From positions 1 through 64,000 of the forward strand of contig JAFYNM010000033.1 in the NCBI GenBank assembly GCA_017549765.1: a stretch of 64,000 bases of DNA, read 5' to 3'. Both the position numbers and the translations under genes were made by a program. Positions within the stretch are counted from its first letter, which is position 1, and the number at the start of each line of letters is the position of its first letter. The notes below the pieces were generated by a model. That model made no database searches. It saw nothing but the letters and a program-made list of their open reading frames with translations, and was not told the DNA's origin. Positions 51,755 to 61,477 of the stretch are shown one piece after another. This stretch comes from Bacteroidales bacterium. GTDB taxonomy: Bacteria; Bacteroidota; Bacteroidia; Bacteroidales; WCHB1-69.

Positions 51755-53746
51755 TTATTTACCCTCTTTCTCAAGGTTTTCCTTCAAGGATTGCAGCACG
51801 TCGAGGTCGCCCAGAGTGGCTTTTTCGACAGCATTTTCGTTAGCCTTGTTGAATTCCTTGATTTGTTTTCTTTCCTCCTCGGCCTTCATTCTCTCATCGT
51901 CCTCGCGGTTAGCCTGCCAGGTCTTGGTATGGGAGAGATGAATCTTCTTGGTCTCTTTGGAGAAATCAACCACCATGAAGTCGAGCACATCGCCCTCTTT
52001 CACTTGGCTCTTGTCTTCCTTGGCAAGATTGCGGTTGAAAGCGAAGCCCTCAATGCCATCGGCCAGGGTGACGGTAGCGCCCTTGTCGTTGATGGAAGCG
52101 ATGGTGCCTTGATGGACGGTACCCACAGCATAGGTGGACTCATAAGCGTCCCAAGGATTCTCCTCGAGTTGCTTGTGGCCTAAGCTGAGACGTCTTGCAG
52201 CGGTATCGACTTCGAGAACCACGACCTCGATAGGCTCACCGATCTTGGTGAACTCAGCGGGGTGTTTGATTTTCTTGGACCAGGAGAGGTCGGAGATGTG
52301 GATCAGACCGTCCACGCCCTCTTCCAGCTCAACGAAGATACCGAAAGTGGTGAAGTTGCGAACGGTAGCGGTATGTCTGGAACCGACCGGATATTTGGTC
52401 AGAATGTCTGCCCAAGGATCCGGGATCAGTTGTTTGATACCGAGGGACATCTTGCGCTCCTCTCTGTCGAGGGTCAGGATAACAGCCTCCACCTCGTCGC
52501 CCACCTTCAGGAAGTCCTGAGCGGTGCGCAGGTGTTGAGACCAGGACATCTCGGAGACGTGGATCAGACCTTCCACGCCAGGGATAATCTCGATGAATGC
52601 GCCGTAGTCAGCGATGACGACCACTTTGCCTTTCACTTTGTCACCCACCTTCAAATCAGGATCGAGGTTGTCCCAAGGATGCGGGGTGAGTTGTTTCAGA
52701 CCCAATGCGATACGGTGTTTGTTCTCGTCGAAGTCGAGGATAACCACGTTGATCTTCTGATCGAGTTGGACAACGGTCTCGGGATTGGTCACGCGGCCCC
52801 AAGAGAGGTCGGTAATGTGGATCAAGCCGTCCACGCCACCGAGGTCGATGAAGACACCGTAAGGAACGATGTTCTTGACCACACCTTCGAGAATCTGACC
52901 CTTTTCGAGCTTGCTGATGATCTCAGCCTGCTGGGCTTCGATTTCAGCCTCGATGAGAGCCTTGTGGGAAACGACCACATTCTTGTACTCGTGGTTGATC
53001 TTGACAACCTTGAACTCCATCGTCTTGTTGACGAAAGCGTCATAGTCATGGATGGGCTTAACGTCAATCTGGGAACCGGGCAAGAAGGCCTCGATACCGA
53101 AGATGTCCACGATGAGACCACCTTTGGTCTTACCCTTGACATAACCGGTGATAATCTCCTGATTGTCATAAGCCTCGTTGACACGCTGCCAAGACTTGAG
53201 GATGAGAGCACGTTTGTGGGAGAGTTGCAGCTGACCGTTGGAGTCTTCCTGGCTTTCCACATAGACTTCGATTTCGTCGCCGATCTTAAGATCCGGGTTG
53301 TAACGAAGTTCGGAAGCGTTGATGACGCCGTCGGATTTGAAGCCGATGTTCACCACCACCTCACGGCTGTTGATAGCCACCACCTTACCGGTGATCACAG
53401 CGTTCTCGTCCACAGACTTGAAGGATTTAGTATAGAGATCTTCCAATTTAGCCTTCTCGTCAGCAGAATAATGCTCGTGTTTGTCATCGATATTATCCCA
53501 ATCGAAGTTTTCGATAGAGGCATAGACATTTTCAATCTCTCTCATTTTGCGGGGCTTCGGAGCCTCTTCCGTAGCAGGAGCGGGTTCAGCCACTTCTGCG
53601 ACAGTCTCAGCGACCTCTTCAGCGGCCTCGACAACGGGTTCAGCAGCTTCTGCAACCGTTTCGGCAACGGTCTCGGCAGCTTGCTCTACGGTTTCTTCAG
53701 CCTTGGCTTCGATTTCTTCCGGGATGTTGTTAATTTCTTCAGACAT
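51755..53746 (-). CDS. rpsA: 30S ribosomal protein S1
   Basis: A 663-residue S1 with six S1/OB repeats, recognisable from VVVNIGFKSDGVINASEL, GGLIVDIFGIEAFLPGSQ, GVFIDLGGVDGLIHITDLSW, GAFIEIIPGVEGLIHVSEMS, GIFVELEEGVDGLIHISDLS and GATVTLADGIEGFAFNRNLA. It recruits mRNA to the 30S subunit. The first ~65 residues are a low-complexity Glu/Ala/Val/Pro extension (EETVEQAAETVAE-type repeats), usual in Bacteroidetes S1. Long leader (about 100 bases) from the box at 53860-53852. Confidence 0.97.
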   Translation of the reverse strand: MSEEINNIPEEIEAKAEETVEQAAETVAETVAEAAEPVVEAAEEVAETVAEVAEPAPATEEAPKPRKMREIENVYASIENFDWDNIDDKHEHYSADEKAKLEDLYTKSFKSVDENAVITGKVVAINSREVVVNIGFKSDGVINASELRYNPDLKIGDEIEVYVESQEDSNGQLQLSHKRALILKSWQRVNEAYDNQEIITGYVKGKTKGGLIVDIFGIEAFLPGSQIDVKPIHDYDAFVNKTMEFKVVKINHEYKNVVVSHKALIEAEIEAQQAEIISKLEKGQILEGVVKNIVPYGVFIDLGGVDGLIHITDLSWGRVTNPETVVQLDQKINVVILDFDENKHRIALGLKQLTPHPWDNLDPDLKVGDKVKGKVVVIADYGAFIEIIPGVEGLIHVSEMSWSQHLRTAQDFLKVGDEVEAVILTLDREERKMSLGIKQLIPDPWADILTKYPVGSRHTATVRNFTTFGIFVELEEGVDGLIHISDLSWSKKIKHPAEFTKIGEPIEVVVLEVDTAARRLSLGHKQLEENPWDAYESTYAVGTVHQGTIASINDKGATVTLADGIEGFAFNRNLAKEDKSQVKEGDVLDFMVVDFSKETKKIHLSHTKTWQANREDDERMKAEEERKQIKEFNKANENAVEKATLGDLDVLQSLKENLEKEGK

Positions 53747-53851
53747 GTTATTTTTTGTTCAATTAACCCTGAACAAAGGTTTTTTTAAGGATTAAACAAT
53801 GAGGTTAATTACTTATAAATCAATCCAAAGAGCCTCTTTTGAATTGAGGGC

Positions 53852-53860
53852 GCAAAGATA
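53852..53860 (-). promoter_or_regulatory. Bacteroidetes -7 box for rpsA
   Basis: Minus strand TATCTTTGC, about 105 bases before the ATG. A second TATCTTTG is at 53894-53887. Confidence 0.5.
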
Positions 53861-53912
53861 TAAAAAATATGTATATCTTTTTAAGACAAAGATATAATTT
53901 TTTTCAAAGGTA

Positions 53913-53939
53913 AAAAACAAGGCCCCGACGAAGGGCCTT
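53913..53939 (-). terminator. Rho-independent terminator after rnfC
   Basis: On the minus strand AAGGCCC/GGGCCTT (7 bp, loop TTCGTCG) is followed by GTTTTTT, about 17 bases after the rnfC stop. It separates the rnfBC transcript from rpsA. Confidence 0.85.
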
Positions 53940-53955
53940 GGAGAGGGAATGGCGA

Positions 53956-55368
53956 CTATTTGGCGCTGCGGGCGCGGATGAGGGCGCCGGTCTTGTTCTT
54001 GCCGACCCGGATGTAGTCCAGCAGCGGACGGTTGGCTGGGCAGGTGAAGGAGCAGGAACCGCATTCGATGCAGTTCATGATGCCCAGCGTCTCGCACTTC
54101 TCATATTTCTGTTGTTGGGAGAGCGTGGCTATCAGATAGGGTTCGAGACCCATCGGGCAGCCTTGCACGCACTTGCCACAACGCAGGCAGGGGGCCTCCG
54201 GACCGCGCTTGCTCTCCTTGTCGGTGATGAAGAGCAGGCTCGACATTCCCTTCACCACATAGGAGTTCAAGTTCGCGATAGCCTTGCCCATCATAGGGCC
54301 GCCGGAGATGATCTTGCCGGTATCTTCGGGAATGCCCACGCTGTTCATCACGTCCAGGATGGGCGTGCCGATGCGGAGACGGTAGTTCTTGCATTTATCC
54401 TCGGGAATCGACAGGCCAGACACAGTCGTGTAGGCTTGCACAATAGGTTTGTTCTTCTGCACGGCCAGGTAGAGGGCGTACATCGTGGTGATGTTGTTCA
54501 CGATACAGCCAACGGAGATAGGCAGGGCGCCGTTGGGCACGCTGCGTCCCGTGATGGCCTTGATCAACTGTTTCTCGGCACCTTGCGGATATTTGAGCTT
54601 CAGCGGCTGCACCTCTATGTTGGTGTAGTTCTTGGTCATCTCCACCAGCTTCTGGATGGCGCGGGGCTTGTTCTCCTCGATGCCGATGATGGCCTTGGGA
54701 GCTCCCGACGCGATGAGGGCCAACTCAATTCCGATCAGACATTGTTCGGTACGCTCCAGGATGACCCGGTTGTCGGTCGAGATATAGGGCTCGCATTCCA
54801 CTGCGTTGACGATGAGGAACTCGCATTTCTGTTCCGGCTTGAGCATATATTTAATATGTGTCGGAAAGCAGGCGCCGCCGAGGCCCACCAGACCTCTGTC
54901 TTTCATGCGGGCGATGATCTCGTCTTTGGTCTGCAGTTTAAGTTCACGGACCACGTCGAGGGAGGTGTCAATGGAGTCGTCCCATTCGTCGCCTTCGCGT
55001 TGGATGACGACAGCGGGCTTCTTATAGCCGGTGATGTCGGGAATCATATCAACCTTGGTCACCGTGCCGGAGATAGGGGCATGGATATTGGCGCTCACAA
55101 AGGAGGAGGCCTCGCCGATCAGCTGGCCCACCTTCACCTTGTCGCCCTTTTGGACTACCGGGTTGGCAGGGGCGCCGAGGTGCTGGGTCATGAAGACGAC
55201 CGCCTCATCGGGAAGCGGGAAGGTCTCCACTGGTGCGGAATGGGCAATCTTGTGGGCTGCGGGATGCACACCGCCCATGGGGAAAGTCTTGCGTCTCAGG
55301 CGGCGGATGGCGCGCATGCTCTGTTTGACATCATCGGAAATCTGTTTGGTTATATTTTCTGTACTCAT
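53956..55368 (-). CDS. rnfC: Rnf electron transport complex subunit C
   Basis: A 470-residue RnfC, the peripheral NADH/FMN-binding subunit of the ferredoxin:NAD+ oxidoreductase that pumps Na+ or H+. The N-terminal biotinyl/RnfC barrel is GGVHPAAHKIAHS...ISGTVTKVDMIP. The Complex-I 51-kDa-like domain is GLVGLGGACFPTHIK...VNAVECEPYI. Two 4Fe-4S motifs, CLRCGKCVQGCPMGLEP and CIECGSCSFTCPANRP, complete it. It follows rnfB by about 30 bases. rnfD, G, E and A do not follow; a terminator and rpsA do. Confidence 0.95.
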   Translation of the reverse strand: MSTENITKQISDDVKQSMRAIRRLRRKTFPMGGVHPAAHKIAHSAPVETFPLPDEAVVFMTQHLGAPANPVVQKGDKVKVGQLIGEASSFVSANIHAPISGTVTKVDMIPDITGYKKPAVVIQREGDEWDDSIDTSLDVVRELKLQTKDEIIARMKDRGLVGLGGACFPTHIKYMLKPEQKCEFLIVNAVECEPYISTDNRVILERTEQCLIGIELALIASGAPKAIIGIEENKPRAIQKLVEMTKNYTNIEVQPLKLKYPQGAEKQLIKAITGRSVPNGALPISVGCIVNNITTMYALYLAVQKNKPIVQAYTTVSGLSIPEDKCKNYRLRIGTPILDVMNSVGIPEDTGKIISGGPMMGKAIANLNSYVVKGMSSLLFITDKESKRGPEAPCLRCGKCVQGCPMGLEPYLIATLSQQQKYEKCETLGIMNCIECGSCSFTCPANRPLLDYIRVGKNKTGALIRARSAK

Positions 55369-55400
55369 AATCGCCGTTATAAAGAATGGATGAATGGGTT

Positions 55401-56258
55401 TTAAGCTTCTGCTGCCGGTTCAGACACTGCCACAGGCTCTTTCTTCTCGGGGAAGTTGACGGCATGGATAGCTCCTGTCGGGCATTCGGCCACACACTTG
55501 CGGCAGGCCTTGCATTTGGTATAGTCGATATATGCCAGATTGTCGGTCACCGTGATTGCCTCGAAGGGGCATGCTTTGGCGCACTTACCGCAGCCGATGC
55601 AGGCGGCGGAGCAGTTCTTGCGGGCCACGGCGCCCTTCTCCTTGTTGTTGCAGGCCACATAGACGCGGCGGCCCATGCGTCCCTTGTTGCGAATCTCGAG
55701 CACACCGCGCGGACAGGCCTTGGCACAGGCCTTACAACCGACACAGAGATCTTCGTTAACCTCCGGCAGATGAGTCTCCGGATTGATATGGATAGCGTCG
55801 AAGGCACATGCCTGGACACAATCGCCGCAGCCAAGACAGCCGAAGGGGCAGGAGCTCTCGCCTGCGAAGAGGCTGTTGGCAAAGGCACACGTCAGCGCCG
55901 AGTCGTAGAAGACCTTGGAAGGGGCATTCTCGCAGGTGCCGTTGCAGCGCACCACACATACCTGCGGGTCGCGGGCCTCCGCCTTGATGCCCAGAATCTC
56001 GCCAATCTTGTCATAGTCACCGCCCGGACAGTAGGCGATGCTCAGGTCGAGGGATTGCACCATCGCTTCCGCCATGGCACGGCAGCCGGCAAAGCCGCAG
56101 CCACCACAGTTGGCACCGGGAAGGCAGGCTTGGACCTCGTCAATGCGCGGATCCTCCTCCACCTTGAAAAACTTGGATACAAAATACAAAATCACCGCAG
56201 CAATAAGACCCGTCAAGCCGATAGTCAATGCTGCATAAAGAATTGTAGAGGTTGTCAT
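55401..56258 (-). CDS. rnfB: Rnf electron transport complex subunit B
   Basis: A 285-residue RnfB. An N-terminal membrane helix (TILYAALTIGLTGLIAAVIL) precedes the 4Fe-4S domain GANCGGCGFAGCRAMAEAMV. Further ferredoxin-type clusters are CLGCGDCVQACAFDAI, CVGCKACAKACPRGVL, CIGCGKCAKACPFEAI and CKACRKCVAECPTGAI. This makes it the ferredoxin entry point of Rnf. MTTSTILYAA at 56258 is chosen since the in-frame ATG at 56306 lies upstream of the promoter box. First gene of the rnfBC pair. Confidence 0.95.
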   Translation of the reverse strand: MTTSTILYAALTIGLTGLIAAVILYFVSKFFKVEEDPRIDEVQACLPGANCGGCGFAGCRAMAEAMVQSLDLSIAYCPGGDYDKIGEILGIKAEARDPQVCVVRCNGTCENAPSKVFYDSALTCAFANSLFAGESSCPFGCLGCGDCVQACAFDAIHINPETHLPEVNEDLCVGCKACAKACPRGVLEIRNKGRMGRRVYVACNNKEKGAVARKNCSAACIGCGKCAKACPFEAITVTDNLAYIDYTKCKACRKCVAECPTGAIHAVNFPEKKEPVAVSEPAAEA

Positions 56259-56283
56259 CTGTACAGTTGTTTTTTTAAGAAGC

Positions 56284-56292
56284 GCAAAAATA
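56284..56292 (-). promoter_or_regulatory. Bacteroidetes -7 box for rnfB
   Basis: Minus strand TATTTTTGC, 25 bases before the rnfB ATG. Confidence 0.55.
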
Positions 56293-56339
56293 TAAAATAT
56301 ATCCATACAATATTCATAAGGGTATTTAAAAAAATGATG

Positions 56340-56395
56340 TTAGCCATGGCCATTGCCCAACCACCGTTCACTGATCGCTGTTCACTGATCACTTC
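56340..56395. repeat. Heptamer array I, between divergent rnfB and the TPR gene
   Basis: Eight 7-bp units on the plus strand: TTAGCCA, TGGCCAT, TGCCCAA, CCACCGT, TCACTGA, TCGCTGT, TCACTGA, TCACTTC. More degenerate than the others but still in 7-bp register. This is the only array lying between two divergent 5' ends. Confidence 0.7.
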
Positions 56396-56462
56396 AAATG
56401 TTATTAAAAAAAACATGTTTACAATTAAACCATCTGAAAGAAAATAACACATACTATTTTTC

Positions 56463-56470
56463 TATTTTTG
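56463..56470 (+). promoter_or_regulatory. Bacteroidetes -7 box for the TPR gene
   Basis: TATTTTTG, 38 bases before the ATG at 56509. Confidence 0.45.
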
Positions 56471-56508
56471 TCCGTTTTTAAATTTAAATTTTGAAAATAG
56501 TAGAAAAA

Positions 56509-59500
56509 ATGAAGTTTTTGAGATTCAACCTATTGGCCGTTACGATATGGCTGTGTTGCCTGTCAACCGGCTTTGCTCAGCGGACCGAAAACTACCAATC
56601 CCCGCAATACGAATTCAAGACTGCCATGGATCTGTTCAACAAAGAGAAGTACGGATCCGCGCAGCAATATTTCAAATATGTGTATGAAAACACAGAAGAC
56701 AGGCAGCAGGATCTGAAGACAAACTCCTATTTTTACATGGGAGTCTGCGCCGCCAAACTGGACAATCAGGATGCCGCCTATTATCTGCAGTCTTTCATCG
56801 ACCAATATCCTGTGCATTCCTACGTGCCGGTGGCGCATTTCTATCTGGGCAGATACTATTTCAGCCGCAAACAGTGGAAGAAGGTCATCACGCAGTTCGA
56901 GCCGCTGATGGAGTCGGAAATCTTGCCGGAGAACAGTGCGGAATACAACTTCAAGTTGGGATACTCCTATCTGATGGTCAACGAGTCCGACCTGGCCAAG
57001 TCCTACTTCAAGAAGGCGCGGGAGCAAGCCGGCCCCTACAAGCAGAAAGCCATCTACTACTCGGCGGTGCTGGCCTACCAGAACGAACAATATGAGGCTG
57101 CCTTAGAGGACTTCCTGACGCTTCGCGAAGATCCAGAATACCGCAAAGATGTGTCCAACTATCTGACCCAGATCTACTTCAAGCAGGGCGAATATGAAAA
57201 AGTGCTGCGCGTGGCTCCCGCTGTCACCGACAACCGAGACACCACCCAACTGCACACCCTCCGGTGCGTGGCCGTGTCCAACTACACGCTCAACAACTAC
57301 GAGAAAGCCACCGAGGAGTTCGACCAGCTGGTGAAGGCCGACAAGATCAGCCTGAGTCGCGAGGACAACTTCGCCGCCGGCTTCTCCTACTACCGGGAGG
57401 CCAACTACGACAAAGCCATCGCCCATTTCTCCAAAGCCATCAACACCAAAGAGCCGGATGCCATGACGCAGAACAGCTACTACCTCATCGGCGACTGCTA
57501 TCGTCGGGCTGGGCAATATGCGTTGGCCATCCAGAGTTTCAAAGAGGCGGCCAAGTATGATTTCAACGCCGATATCAAGGAAGATGCGCTCTTCAACTAT
57601 GCCAAGCTGCAGTGCCAGACCTCCACGAGTCCTTTCAACAACGGCATTGACGCGCTGCAGGAATACATCAACACATACCCCCACTCCGCCCGCAGTGAGG
57701 AGGCCTCTTCTTATCTGTCGAAACTCTACATGTCCACCAAGAACTACCAAGCCGCCATCAACTCCATCGAGAAGTTGAGCACCAAGTCGCCCTCCATCCT
57801 GCAGGCCTATCAGCGTTGCACCTACTTCCGGGCGTTGGAGTTGCTGAACAACGGCAACAACAAAGAGGCCATCAAATATCTGGACAAGTCGCTCTCCGCT
57901 CCCCGCGACCCGCAGTTCACCATGAATGCCACCTACTGGAAAGGAGAGGCGCAGTATCGCAACGAGCAATACCAGGATGCCTACTACACGCTGCAATCCT
58001 ACCAGAAGCGTGACGGTGCCGCCTACAACGAGAACTACAACTCCTCCTTCTACTCTTTGGGCTATGCTGCCTTGAAGATCAAGCGCTACCGCGATGCCGC
58101 CAGCGCCTTCAAATCCTATATCCAGAAGACCAACGACAAAGACACCAAGGTGAAGGCCGACGCGTTGGCCCGACTGGGCGACTGCTACTTCATGCAACAG
58201 GATCTCAAGAACGCCATCAAATACTACGAAGAGTGCGAGGGGCTGCATGAGTTCAACAGCGACTACGCCATCTACCAACAGTCGAAGTGTTACGGTTACC
58301 AGAAGAACAACACCAAGAAAATCGCGGCGTTGGAGCGTCTCATCGCCAACAATCCGAACACCAGCTATCGCGACGATGCCGACTACGACCTGGCCGTCAC
58401 CTACCACACCCAGAACGACTATCCCAGCGCCATTGCTGCTTACAAAGACTTCATCAAGCAGCATCCCAAGAGCACCTACATTCGTCAGGCGCACACCCGT
58501 CTCGCCCAGGCTTATCTGAACAATGGCAACACCGACATGGCCATCTCCACCTACAAGTACGTAGTTGAGACCTATCCCGGCTCCCGTGAAGCCAAGGATG
58601 CCATGGCCAACCTGGAGAACATCTACACTGAGGAGGGCAACACCAGTGAGTTCTTCGACTATGTGCGCAGCAAGAACATGAACATCTCCGCCGACCGTCA
58701 GGACTCCATCGCCTTCAAGGCTGCGGAGGCCAAGTACCAGCGCGGCGACTGCGAGGCCTCCATCAAGGCGTGCGCCGACTATCTGCGTCAGTTCCCCAAC
58801 GGCTCTTTCGTCGCCAAGGCCCTCTTCTTCAAGGCTGAATGCGAATACGGACAGAAGTCGTACCACGATGCTTTGGCCGACTATGAGCAGATCATCAAGA
58901 AGTACAAGACCGAATACAACGTCACGGCATTGCACAAAGCGGCCTCCATCCTCTACAATGACAAGCAGTACACCCAAGCACTAACCTATTTCAACAAGCT
59001 GGCTGAGAGCACCACAGACGAAGACGAGCTGATCTATGCCAACAACGGCGCCATGCGTAGTGCTTATTTTATGAAAGACTATCCCAAGGCGCTCAAAGCC
59101 TCTGAATACATCATCCAGTCGAGTGCCTCCGACCTTCTGAATGAAGCCTTGCTCATCGCCGGCAACTCGGCCATGAACCAGAAAGACTTCGCCAAAGCCA
59201 AGACCTATTACGGCCAGTTGGAGAAAAGAGGCAGCAACGACCTCTGCGCCGAAGCAGCCTACCATCTGGCTGAGATCTCCCTGGAGCACGACAAAGATCT
59301 GACAGCCTGTGAGAAAAAGATCCAGGACATCTTAAGCAAAGACTACTCCTCCGAATACTGGTACGCCCGCACCTTCCTCTTGTACGGAGACCTCTATTTA
59401 GCCAAGGGCAACACCTTCCAGGCGCGCCACACCTACCAGAGTATTGTGGACAACTACGATGGCGCTGAACTTGTCAACCTGGCCAGACAACGCATTGCCG

Positions 59501-59541
59501 AGGTAGATGCCATCGAGGCCGCCAATCCAACCCATGATTAA
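56509..59541 (+). CDS. Large exported tetratricopeptide-repeat protein
   Basis: About 1010 residues; signal peptide RFNLLAVTIWLCCLSTGFAQ. The rest is a long array of TPR/Sel1-like helical pairs, for example AMDLFNKEKYGSAQQYFKYV, ATEEFDQLVKADK, AIAAYKDFIKQHPKSTYIRQ and AISTYKYVVETYPGSREAKD, of the YfiO/BamD-like periplasmic type. It is probably a periplasmic or outer-membrane-associated scaffold. The downstream barrel gene starts 17 bases later, so the two may work together. ATG 56509 is preferred over a TTG six codons upstream. I do not recognise a specific named system. Confidence 0.8.
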   Translation: MKFLRFNLLAVTIWLCCLSTGFAQRTENYQSPQYEFKTAMDLFNKEKYGSAQQYFKYVYENTEDRQQDLKTNSYFYMGVCAAKLDNQDAAYYLQSFIDQYPVHSYVPVAHFYLGRYYFSRKQWKKVITQFEPLMESEILPENSAEYNFKLGYSYLMVNESDLAKSYFKKAREQAGPYKQKAIYYSAVLAYQNEQYEAALEDFLTLREDPEYRKDVSNYLTQIYFKQGEYEKVLRVAPAVTDNRDTTQLHTLRCVAVSNYTLNNYEKATEEFDQLVKADKISLSREDNFAAGFSYYREANYDKAIAHFSKAINTKEPDAMTQNSYYLIGDCYRRAGQYALAIQSFKEAAKYDFNADIKEDALFNYAKLQCQTSTSPFNNGIDALQEYINTYPHSARSEEASSYLSKLYMSTKNYQAAINSIEKLSTKSPSILQAYQRCTYFRALELLNNGNNKEAIKYLDKSLSAPRDPQFTMNATYWKGEAQYRNEQYQDAYYTLQSYQKRDGAAYNENYNSSFYSLGYAALKIKRYRDAASAFKSYIQKTNDKDTKVKADALARLGDCYFMQQDLKNAIKYYEECEGLHEFNSDYAIYQQSKCYGYQKNNTKKIAALERLIANNPNTSYRDDADYDLAVTYHTQNDYPSAIAAYKDFIKQHPKSTYIRQAHTRLAQAYLNNGNTDMAISTYKYVVETYPGSREAKDAMANLENIYTEEGNTSEFFDYVRSKNMNISADRQDSIAFKAAEAKYQRGDCEASIKACADYLRQFPNGSFVAKALFFKAECEYGQKSYHDALADYEQIIKKYKTEYNVTALHKAASILYNDKQYTQALTYFNKLAESTTDEDELIYANNGAMRSAYFMKDYPKALKASEYIIQSSASDLLNEALLIAGNSAMNQKDFAKAKTYYGQLEKRGSNDLCAEAAYHLAEISLEHDKDLTACEKKIQDILSKDYSSEYWYARTFLLYGDLYLAKGNTFQARHTYQSIVDNYDGAELVNLARQRIAEVDAIEAANPTHD

Positions 59542-59558
59542 CCGTTAGCATTAAGATT

Positions 59559-61412
59559 ATGAGACACATGAACATAAAAAGCCTTTTCATTACGTTGATT
59601 GCCGCCTTCACTGTGACGGGCGTCAGTGCTCAAGCCGTGGATTCGGCACAGCTGCTTGTCAATTACGTTCCCAAGTTAGCCAAGAGCACCAAGATCAACC
59701 GGGATGCCGTCATCACCGACACCATCCACAACACGGTCACCTACACATATGAGATCAGTCCGCAGAAGCCCGAGCTCAACTTCTCCACGGCCAAGTTATC
59801 GTACAGCAAGTTCAACCCGGAGGTGCCGGAGCGTTTCTACCGCAACTACCTCAAGTTAGGCTTCGGGTATCCTATCACCCCGCTGGCCGAGTTGTCGGTG
59901 CACAACACGCGTAACACCAAATACTCGTACGGCCTCAACTTCCACCACTTCTCCTCCTGGGCTGAACCCATCGGCAAGGTGCAGAAGCAATTCGCCTACG
60001 CGCCCACCAGCGACACCCGCCTGCATCTCTTCTTCAACCGCTACTTCAAGAACTACACCCTCTACTCCTCCGCAGGCTACAACCACGAGCTCGCCAACCT
60101 TTATGGTTATAGTCGCGAATGGGGCATCCCCGATTTCTACTACGCCAAAGACTACCGCGACAGTATCCGCAACAGCTTCCACCACGCCAAAGCAGAACTG
60201 GGATTTCGATCCAACTACACCACCGAGGACAAACGTTTCAAGGAGGACATCTGCTTGCACTATGACTTCCTGCGTACCTATTGGAAGGATATGGAGCATC
60301 AAATCGGCCTGCGCTCTATCTTCGCATACGACTCCCGCTTCATCAAGATCTCCGGATTCCAGCACTACCAGTTGGACTTTGATGTGGATTACTATCTCAA
60401 CAGTTGGAACGACAGCATCATGATCGGTGTCGAGCACAACATCCCTGCCAAGAATATCGACCATAGCTTCAAGATCGAGATGCGTCCCACCATGAGTTTC
60501 AACATCAAGGAATACTTCCTCAAGGTCGGTGTCGGCATCCCTGTGCTGGTGGCCAACGACAAGACCCGATGCCCCGTCTATCCAATCGCGGAACTGCAAA
60601 TGGGTCTGGTACGGAACATCCTGAGCCTTTATGTCGGCGTGGACGGCCAGTCCAAGTACAACTCCCTGCGCGACATGTTGTATGAGAACCCATACGTAAA
60701 GCCCCAGCTGGACAGTCTGCGCTTCTCACGCACCCAGATCAGCGTCTATGGCGGCGTGAAGGGCAATCTTGTCAAGAGACTCAACTATCATATCGCAGCT
60801 CGCTATTCTTTCGTGCAGGATATGCCCTTCTATGTGCTGGACACCCTGTGTCTGTTGAAGAACCAGTATGATGTGGTCTATGTGGACAAAGCCAATGTGT
60901 TGAATGTCAGCGCCAATATCACTTGGGAAGCCATCAATCATCTCTATTTGAACCTGAATGCCAACTACTGGGGTTATTATTTCAAGGCGGAAAATCTGGA
61001 GCACCCATGGTATAAGCCCTCTTGGGAATTAGGCTTTGACGGCCGATATGTGCTGAAAAACAAGTTCATCTTCGACTTGAACGCCAAGGTCGGCTTGGGT
61101 CGTTGGGCACTGGTGCCGCAGACTAGTATCGATGAGAATGGAAACACCTATATTTCCTCTTACGAAGCTGCCAATGACCTGATCAAAAATGAGAATGGCA
61201 AACGCTTGGTAAAACCCGTGCTGAACTTCGGGTTAGGGTTTGAGTGGATCATCACTCCGCAGTTCACCGCCTTTGCCAACATCAACAACATCGGTTGTCA
61301 GTATGCGACCAACTACTATGCCTTCAACAATTTCGGCATCAATGCATTGGTCGGCATCACCTACTCCTTTGGCAATGAACCTCTAAAGGCAACGCGCAAA
61401 AAGAAAAATTAA
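59559..61412 (+). CDS. Outer-membrane beta-barrel partner of the TPR protein
   Basis: A 617-residue protein with signal peptide NIKSLFITLIAAFTVTGVSA then Q. A short N-terminal region (AVITDTIHNTVTYTYEISPQ) is followed by many amphipathic aromatic strands (FYRNYLKLGFGYPITPLAEL, YSYGLNFHHFSSWAEPIGK, PVLNFGLGFEWIITPQFTAF), ending in VGITYSF plus a basic tail. It looks like a TonB-receptor-type or similar large barrel without a plug domain. Function unknown; pairing with the upstream TPR protein suggests a transport or assembly device. Confidence 0.7.
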   Translation: MRHMNIKSLFITLIAAFTVTGVSAQAVDSAQLLVNYVPKLAKSTKINRDAVITDTIHNTVTYTYEISPQKPELNFSTAKLSYSKFNPEVPERFYRNYLKLGFGYPITPLAELSVHNTRNTKYSYGLNFHHFSSWAEPIGKVQKQFAYAPTSDTRLHLFFNRYFKNYTLYSSAGYNHELANLYGYSREWGIPDFYYAKDYRDSIRNSFHHAKAELGFRSNYTTEDKRFKEDICLHYDFLRTYWKDMEHQIGLRSIFAYDSRFIKISGFQHYQLDFDVDYYLNSWNDSIMIGVEHNIPAKNIDHSFKIEMRPTMSFNIKEYFLKVGVGIPVLVANDKTRCPVYPIAELQMGLVRNILSLYVGVDGQSKYNSLRDMLYENPYVKPQLDSLRFSRTQISVYGGVKGNLVKRLNYHIAARYSFVQDMPFYVLDTLCLLKNQYDVVYVDKANVLNVSANITWEAINHLYLNLNANYWGYYFKAENLEHPWYKPSWELGFDGRYVLKNKFIFDLNAKVGLGRWALVPQTSIDENGNTYISSYEAANDLIKNENGKRLVKPVLNFGLGFEWIITPQFTAFANINNIGCQYATNYYAFNNFGINALVGITYSFGNEPLKATRKKKN

Positions 61413-61438
61413 GGCAAAGATACATGAAAAAAAAAGTG

Positions 61439-61447
61439 TATTTTTGC
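61439..61447 (+). promoter_or_regulatory. Bacteroidetes -7 box for tRNA-Met
   Basis: TATTTTTGC, 30 bases before the mature tRNA. Confidence 0.55.
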
Positions 61448-61477
61448 GCCCTCATTGAAAGTCCTACTCAACAGGCA

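Noticed and set aside
52262-53788. A 508-codon plus-strand frame opposite rpsA
   Set aside because: Shadow of the S1 repeats; periodic composition follows from the opposite-strand repeats.
57103-58977. A 624-codon minus-strand open frame opposite the TPR gene
   Set aside because: It mirrors a real TPR coding sequence, is Val/Leu/Gly-rich with no recognisable domain and has no promoter.
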